Assembly: GCF_023380025.1 (NCBI RefSeq)
Contig: NZ_CP097253.1
Coordinates: 1,612,001-1,676,000, forward strand
From: Sphingomonas glaciei
Lineage (GTDB): Bacteria > Pseudomonadota > Alphaproteobacteria > Sphingomonadales > Sphingomonadaceae
Direction of reading: 5' to 3'
DNA length: 64,000 nt
A model generated the notes under the pieces. That model was not told the origin of the DNA, searched no databases, and worked only from the letters and a program-made list of their open reading frames with translations. The position numbers were made by a program, and so were the translations under genes. Every line of letters starts with the position of its first letter. Position 1 is the first letter of the stretch. Shown piece by piece: positions 60,095 through 64,000 of this stretch.

Positions 60095-62734
60095 TCAGGC
60101 GAGGTAGGTGGTCGCCAGCCAGGAACTGCCGAGCAACTGGACGTCGGCGCCTGCTGAATCGACCCGTGACGAATACTGACTGCCAAAGTCGAAATCGTCC
60201 GCATCCACCTTGGCCGTATTGAGCAGGATGATCGCGAAGTCGGCCGGGCCGCCGTTGGTGTTGCCGTACACCACCGTCACCGGACCGGCGATGTCGCTGG
60301 CGCCCGGATTGCCGTCGATGTCGAACCCGAGTGCGTTCTCGGCACCATTGACGCTGGTGTAGGTCTTGTAGGTGATATCCCCAGCGTTCTTGTTGGCGGC
60401 CGTGCCCTTGAAGCTGAAGAACGTGCTCAGCCCGCCGAGGTCGATCACGTCGTCGCCGAGCGCATCGAAATCGGTGATGATGTCGACCGACATCGTACCG
60501 GTCTTCAGCGCGACCTTGGTCGTTCCGACTTCCGCCACGAAGCTGTCGTTGCCGCCGCCCAGCGTCACCACGTCGAGACCGTTACCCCCCGCGATGCGGT
60601 TGGCGTTGGCATCGCCGATGATCCGATCGGCGAAGCCCGAGCCGATGACATTCTCGATATTGCGCAGGGTGTCATTGCCTTCGCCGGTGGCCGTGCCTGC
60701 AAGGAGGTTGGCAATGATGCCCTGCGTGGCCCCGGAGAAGACCGCGGTATCGACACCTTCTTCGCCGTCCAGGACGTCGTCGCCGGCGCCGCCGACGAGC
60801 AGGTCGTTCCCGGCGCGTCCCAGCAGCGTATCGTTGCCGGCATTGCCGGTAAGAACGTTGCCCACGGCATTGCCGAGCAGCATGTCATTGCCGCTGCCGC
60901 CGGTGGCATTTTCGATCACCACGCCGTTGGCGATGGTGAAGCCGCCCTTGATCGTGCGAACGAACGACAGCACGCCGCCCCCGGTCGGGGAATAGTCGAG
61001 CGTCGCCGCCAGCAGATCGATCGTGGCGTTCTTTGCGCCGGTGTAGGCAATCGTATCGATGCCACCCGTGTCGTAGATGGTCTCGTAATAGGTGCCCACA
61101 CCCTGGGTGTCATCGAGCGTGTAGGTGGTGTCGCCGGTCGCATAGTCCGGGCGAACATTATACTTCTTCTGGAGCATGGCGATGTCGAACGCACTGAGCG
61201 TTCCCGACCAGCCATTGCTGATGCCGCTGATCGTGAAGGGCGATGGCCCGTCGGGATGCTTCTGCCAGGCGTCATTGTAGGACATGACGGTGTAGACGCC
61301 CTGGTTGAGATCGAACACGCCGAGCGTGCCGGTCGCCGAACTGACCCCGGCAAGGATTTCCGATCCGCCACCACGATCGTGCGGATGGGCGAGGCCATGG
61401 CCGTGGCCCATTTCATGCAGGATCACGGCATAGGAGTAGCCGCCCTTGGTCAGGCTGACCTGATTGCCGGGAAGATCCTGGGTCGATACGCCGGCTTTGT
61501 CCCAGCCGCCGCTGTTGACGTTATAGGCCGAAACGCCTTCCTGCGTTCCGTAGGCGGGATCCTGCGGATACATGTAGGCGCCGTAGGTTACGCCCGCACC
61601 GGCAGTCGTGATCAGCCGGAACTCGGCTTCGGCGGAGACCGTGGTGATCTCGTAGGTGATGCCGAGGATCTTGGTGAATTCCTTCAGCGCATCCATCACC
61701 GCGGCTTTTTCGGTATCGTTCCAGCCGTAGGAAGTGATCGGATTGGCGCCGGTCCGCTCGCCGAAAGTCTCCCCCGCAGCCGCGAAATAGACCTTTGCCG
61801 TGCGGACGCCGTTGATGACGGTCGTGTCGATGATGTCCGAAGACTTCCAGTCGATCGCGTCGAGCGGATTGAGTTCGGCGAGGGACTTCGCGACCACATC
61901 GATCGTGTAGCCGCCGGTCGCTTCGGGCCCGGGGTCGTTGGCGAAGTTGGTGAGCGGCTCGGCACGCAGATAGTAGGTACCGGCTTGCGCGACGAAGAAG
62001 GAGATGGTGGTCTCCCCGCTCGAGTTGACGCTCAGGCCGACCTGCGTCGCGCCCGCGGCATTGTACAGCGCCAGCACGCCGACGCTTTCACCCGGACCAC
62101 GCGCATCGCCTGCAAAGAGGCCGCCGTTGTAGGTGAAGGAGTAGAGCGTGTTGGCGTTGAGCTGGATGGAGTAGAAGTCGACGTCGTTCGCCTGTTCGAG
62201 ATATTCGTAGTTGGTACCGACAGTGATCGAACGGCCGGACGTCGCGATGGTGCTTCCCGCATCGTGCCCGGCCTGCGGGCTCCATTGCGCGATCGAATAG
62301 GAACCATTGTCCTGATAGTCAGGCGCCGTCGGATCGGCCTGGTACCAGGAGGTCGCATTCAGATAGTAGGTGCCGCTGACCGTCGCGGTGTAGGTGATCT
62401 GCGACGAGGCACCAAGGCCGCCATCATCGTCTTCGGCAAGGACCGTGGTGCCGTCCGCAGCGAGAAGCCTCAGGTAGGGATCGCGTATTCCGTTGGATCC
62501 AGCCGGACGATAGGCCCAGCTGTATGTCTGTCCGGCGACCAGATCGACCTGGATCCTGTCGCCGGCATCCTCATTGTCGAGCGTCCCGGTAATCGTTCCG
62601 CCATTGGCGTGACTGGCAACTTCGCTGGATGGCGAACCATCACCGTCTTCCAGATGGCTCAGGTCGACATACTTGCCGTAGAGACCGCCAACGATCTGAC
62701 CATTTTCGTCAAACTCGACATAAGGTGAAGCCAT
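60095..62734 (-). CDS. Serralysin-type (M10) RTX metalloprotease with N-terminal PPC-like domains
   Basis: 879 residues with no N-terminal signal. Two PPC-like beta domains lie at about 45-150 and 165-280. The zinc metalloprotease domain follows, with HEMGHGHGLAHPHD at 440-453 (HExxHxxGxxH) and the Met-turn YTVMSYND. RTX Ca2+-binding nonapeptides (GNAGNDTLLGRAGNDLLVGGAGDDVLDG) lie at about 612-660, then a C-terminal secretion-type domain. Export through a type I system is inferred; no ABC, MFP or OMP gene is nearby. It is single-gene transcribed, with AT-rich upstream DNA and its own terminator. Confidence 0.9.
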   Translation of the reverse strand: MASPYVEFDENGQIVGGLYGKYVDLSHLEDGDGSPSSEVASHANGGTITGTLDNEDAGDRIQVDLVAGQTYSWAYRPAGSNGIRDPYLRLLAADGTTVLAEDDDGGLGASSQITYTATVSGTYYLNATSWYQADPTAPDYQDNGSYSIAQWSPQAGHDAGSTIATSGRSITVGTNYEYLEQANDVDFYSIQLNANTLYSFTYNGGLFAGDARGPGESVGVLALYNAAGATQVGLSVNSSGETTISFFVAQAGTYYLRAEPLTNFANDPGPEATGGYTIDVVAKSLAELNPLDAIDWKSSDIIDTTVINGVRTAKVYFAAAGETFGERTGANPITSYGWNDTEKAAVMDALKEFTKILGITYEITTVSAEAEFRLITTAGAGVTYGAYMYPQDPAYGTQEGVSAYNVNSGGWDKAGVSTQDLPGNQVSLTKGGYSYAVILHEMGHGHGLAHPHDRGGGSEILAGVSSATGTLGVFDLNQGVYTVMSYNDAWQKHPDGPSPFTISGISNGWSGTLSAFDIAMLQKKYNVRPDYATGDTTYTLDDTQGVGTYYETIYDTGGIDTIAYTGAKNATIDLLAATLDYSPTGGGVLSFVRTIKGGFTIANGVVIENATGGSGNDMLLGNAVGNVLTGNAGNDTLLGRAGNDLLVGGAGDDVLDGEEGVDTAVFSGATQGIIANLLAGTATGEGNDTLRNIENVIGSGFADRIIGDANANRIAGGNGLDVVTLGGGNDSFVAEVGTTKVALKTGTMSVDIITDFDALGDDVIDLGGLSTFFSFKGTAANKNAGDITYKTYTSVNGAENALGFDIDGNPGASDIAGPVTVVYGNTNGGPADFAIILLNTAKVDADDFDFGSQYSSRVDSAGADVQLLGSSWLATTYLA

Positions 62735-62886
62735 CCGGAGAATTCCCTGTTTTGCTGGGCTGAAGCATCGTGGACTCGCGTTTCGAGTTACGATCCCACG
62801 CGAAGAAAAACATGGTTTCTAATTAGTTGCAAACTTTCTTTGTCTTTTTTGGCCGCAGGAAGTAGCTACCGATTCCTCGACAGGAG

Positions 62887-63249
62887 ATGCCCGAGTTGGC
62901 TCAGATTCTTGGCAGATTGATGTTGGTCGTCTCACTCGGCGCGACTGCTCCGGCCTGCGGCTCTCCGCTGCGTGTGCCTGACTCGGCCGGGGGCGGAACG
63001 GCGATCAAGGGCAAGGGAGCTACCGTGACCGATTCGTCATTGCCGATAAACAGGCGCTTCAAGACGCTTGACGCCTATCTCGCCTACCTCGAGCAACATG
63101 AAGCGCCGATCGACAAGCCCTGGTACAAGCAGGTCCGTCCGAACGTGTTCGAGCTGCAGACCGGCAACCTCCGCGTCCTGGGCTCCGGCGAGGAGGAAAA
63201 GCGCACCTTCACTCGTGAGGAACTCGAACGAAAGTTCGGTTTCCGCTGA
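62887..63249 (+). CDS. Small secreted hypothetical protein
   Basis: 120 residues. The N-terminus LMLVVSLGATAPACGS looks like a signal with a possible lipidation Cys. The mature part holds FKTLDAYLAYLEQHEAPIDKPWYKQVRPNVFELQTGNLRVL and ends in FTREELERKFGFR. This conserved core recurs in sphingomonad proteins but has no named function. It is divergent from the RTX protease across a 152-bp AT-rich gap that probably holds both promoters. Confidence 0.72.
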   Translation: MPELAQILGRLMLVVSLGATAPACGSPLRVPDSAGGGTAIKGKGATVTDSSLPINRRFKTLDAYLAYLEQHEAPIDKPWYKQVRPNVFELQTGNLRVLGSGEEEKRTFTREELERKFGFR

Positions 63250-63267
63250 CATGGTGCGTTAGGGCAG

Positions 63268-63286
63268 AGGCCGCGTGGCGCGGCCT
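63268..63286 (+). terminator. Terminator-like hairpin after the small secreted protein
   Basis: AGGCCGCG-TGG-CGCGGCCT, a perfect 8-bp stem with a 3-base loop, is followed by TGGTTCT. It begins 19 bp after the stop. Confidence 0.6.
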
Positions 63287-63589
63287 TGGTTCTCTGGGCG
63301 CAGAAAGGTCGAGAGATCATCGACCTTTGTTGGGCGTGACGTAGCGGACCGTCCGGCTCAGCCAGCGCTTCGAACTGCTCAATTTTTTTGATGCAAGCTG
63401 GCGCAATTGCAGGTGTACGTCTGCCCGAGGTCGGGTGGATTATGTCGCAGTAAAACCAAGGTTCTGGATTAAGCCGTGCTGAGCGGCTTGTATTCTTGGC
63501 CGCAAACCAGTTTCGAGGCAAAACCGCCGAAGCAGTAAAGCACGAGCTCCCCGCGTTCGATAAGGTATCAGCTACTCCAGTGCGTCAAC
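63287..63589. other. AT-richer intergenic region, no gene seen
   Basis: About 300 bp without a convincing reading frame. It includes a run AATTTTTTTGATG near 63382. Base composition is clearly lower in GC than the rest of the window. Confidence 0.5.
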
Positions 63590-64000
63590 CTAGACGAATG
63601 TACGACCGTAGACATTCGCCAGACGTCCGGCCGCCGCTCCGCCGGACACAAAAGCAAGCATATTATAACCTCGCGACGAGTCGGTCTTCAAGGCACTAAG
63701 ACGATGCAAATTCTCGCCCGTTATGAACTCTATGGAGCCATCGTCGGCTAAAAATGCGGTGCCGAAGCCGCGCTCGAGCACGAAGGCCGTCACATGATTC
63801 TGCTCGCTACCGTGGTCTTCGTAGAGCAGCGCTAAGTCACCGTGATCTGCTGGATCTAAAGTCGCGAAGATCTTCCGCTCCATCCCTTCAATATCGAGCT
63901 TGACGAAGATCAGCGCGTCGTCCGCAGTCCGCAGGATCCTTTGCTCGGCAACCAGATCGAGGAGGCCAACGGTTGTGACTATTTCTTCCTTTGAATCTTC
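63590..64000 (-). CDS. FkbM-family methyltransferase, C-terminal part (5' end outside window)
   Basis: The frame is open from the right edge; 136 residues are visible. TTVGLLDLVAEQ followed by IFVKLDIEGMERKIF is the FkbM pattern (a T-LD segment, then the KxDxEGxE motif of the SAM-dependent fold). FkbM enzymes O-methylate sugars or polyketides, often in polysaccharide or glycan clusters. The C-terminal tail is unusually Gly/Ala-rich. The codon bias and lower GC differ from the housekeeping genes, which fits an acquired surface-glycan region beginning here. Confidence 0.7.
   Translation of the reverse strand, partial: EDSKEEIVTTVGLLDLVAEQRILRTADDALIFVKLDIEGMERKIFATLDPADHGDLALLYEDHGSEQNHVTAFVLERGFGTAFLADDGSIEFITGENLHRLSALKTDSSRGYNMLAFVSGGAAAGRLANVYGRTFV

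Noticed and set aside
63496..63699. 67-codon plus-strand frame at the right end
   Set aside because: It overlaps the 3' end of the FkbM-like gene and lacks a ribosome-binding site or protein-like composition.

Overview
The window is high-GC DNA read as the chromosome of a sphingomonad-type alphaproteobacterium. The pointers are a protocatechuate 4,5-cleavage (lig) gene set, a large TonB-dependent receptor, the alphaproteobacterial flagellar regulator FlbT, a class I PHA synthase, and several small secreted proteins of the kind common in Sphingomonadales. This assignment is inference from gene content; there is no rRNA in the window.

Layout. (1) 1-5081: a tightly coupled catabolic operon (a DUF1932 dehydrogenase, ligJ, ligA, ligB, ligC, pobA) that oxidises 4-hydroxybenzoate to protocatechuate and opens the ring at the 4,5 bond. 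The hydrolase (LigI) and aldolase (LigK) needed to complete the path are not in view. (2) 5078-14652: a D-amino-acid dehydrogenase-like enzyme, an L,D-carboxypeptidase, a class C beta-lactamase-like lipoprotein, a TonB-dependent receptor, a PBP4-type D,D-carboxypeptidase and an M20 peptidase, most of them linked to envelope or peptidoglycan metabolism. (3) 14708-25491: a flagellar and chemotaxis block. flgE-flgK-flgL run on the minus strand. flbT-fliI-fliJ-like-transglycosylase-like and a divergent sigma factor run on the plus strand, and a chemoreceptor with a CheR-tether-like C-terminus faces them. (4) 25655-30475: an accessory-looking stretch with a spore-photoproduct-lyase-family radical SAM enzyme, an ArsM-type methyltransferase, orphan small genes among palindromic repeats, and a GH108 muramidase plus holin pair without other phage genes. 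(5) 30590-42227: housekeeping genes (phospholipase D-like, esterase, hslV/hslU split by an aldo/keto reductase, tRNA-Pro, yajC-secD-secF, bamD, recN). (6) 42232-59700: mixed metabolic and envelope genes (amidohydrolase, rarD, phaC, a DsbA-like lipoprotein, a TonB-like protein, an aminotransferase, glpX, two PH-domain membrane proteins, recJ). (7) 59767-64000: tRNA-Glu, a large RTX/serralysin-type metalloprotease with its own terminator, a small secreted protein, and the C-terminal part of an FkbM-type methyltransferase in visibly AT-richer DNA.

Many genes overlap by ATGA, GTGA or TAATG junctions (lig-pob, flgK-flgL, fliI-fliJ, PLD-esterase-hslV, AKR-hslU, DUF2256-DUF2721, PH-RecJ), so translational coupling is pervasive. 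The most unusual signals are non-coding. A dispersed direct-repeat element built on GGTCAC-N3-GGTCAC occurs upstream of both the holin and phaC. A family of ~28-bp palindromes surrounds orphan small genes. A long hairpin masks the ribosome-binding site of the phospholipase D-like gene. A perfect 22-bp palindrome precedes the flagellar-locus sigma factor. No CRISPR array, insertion sequence, rRNA operon or complete prophage was found.
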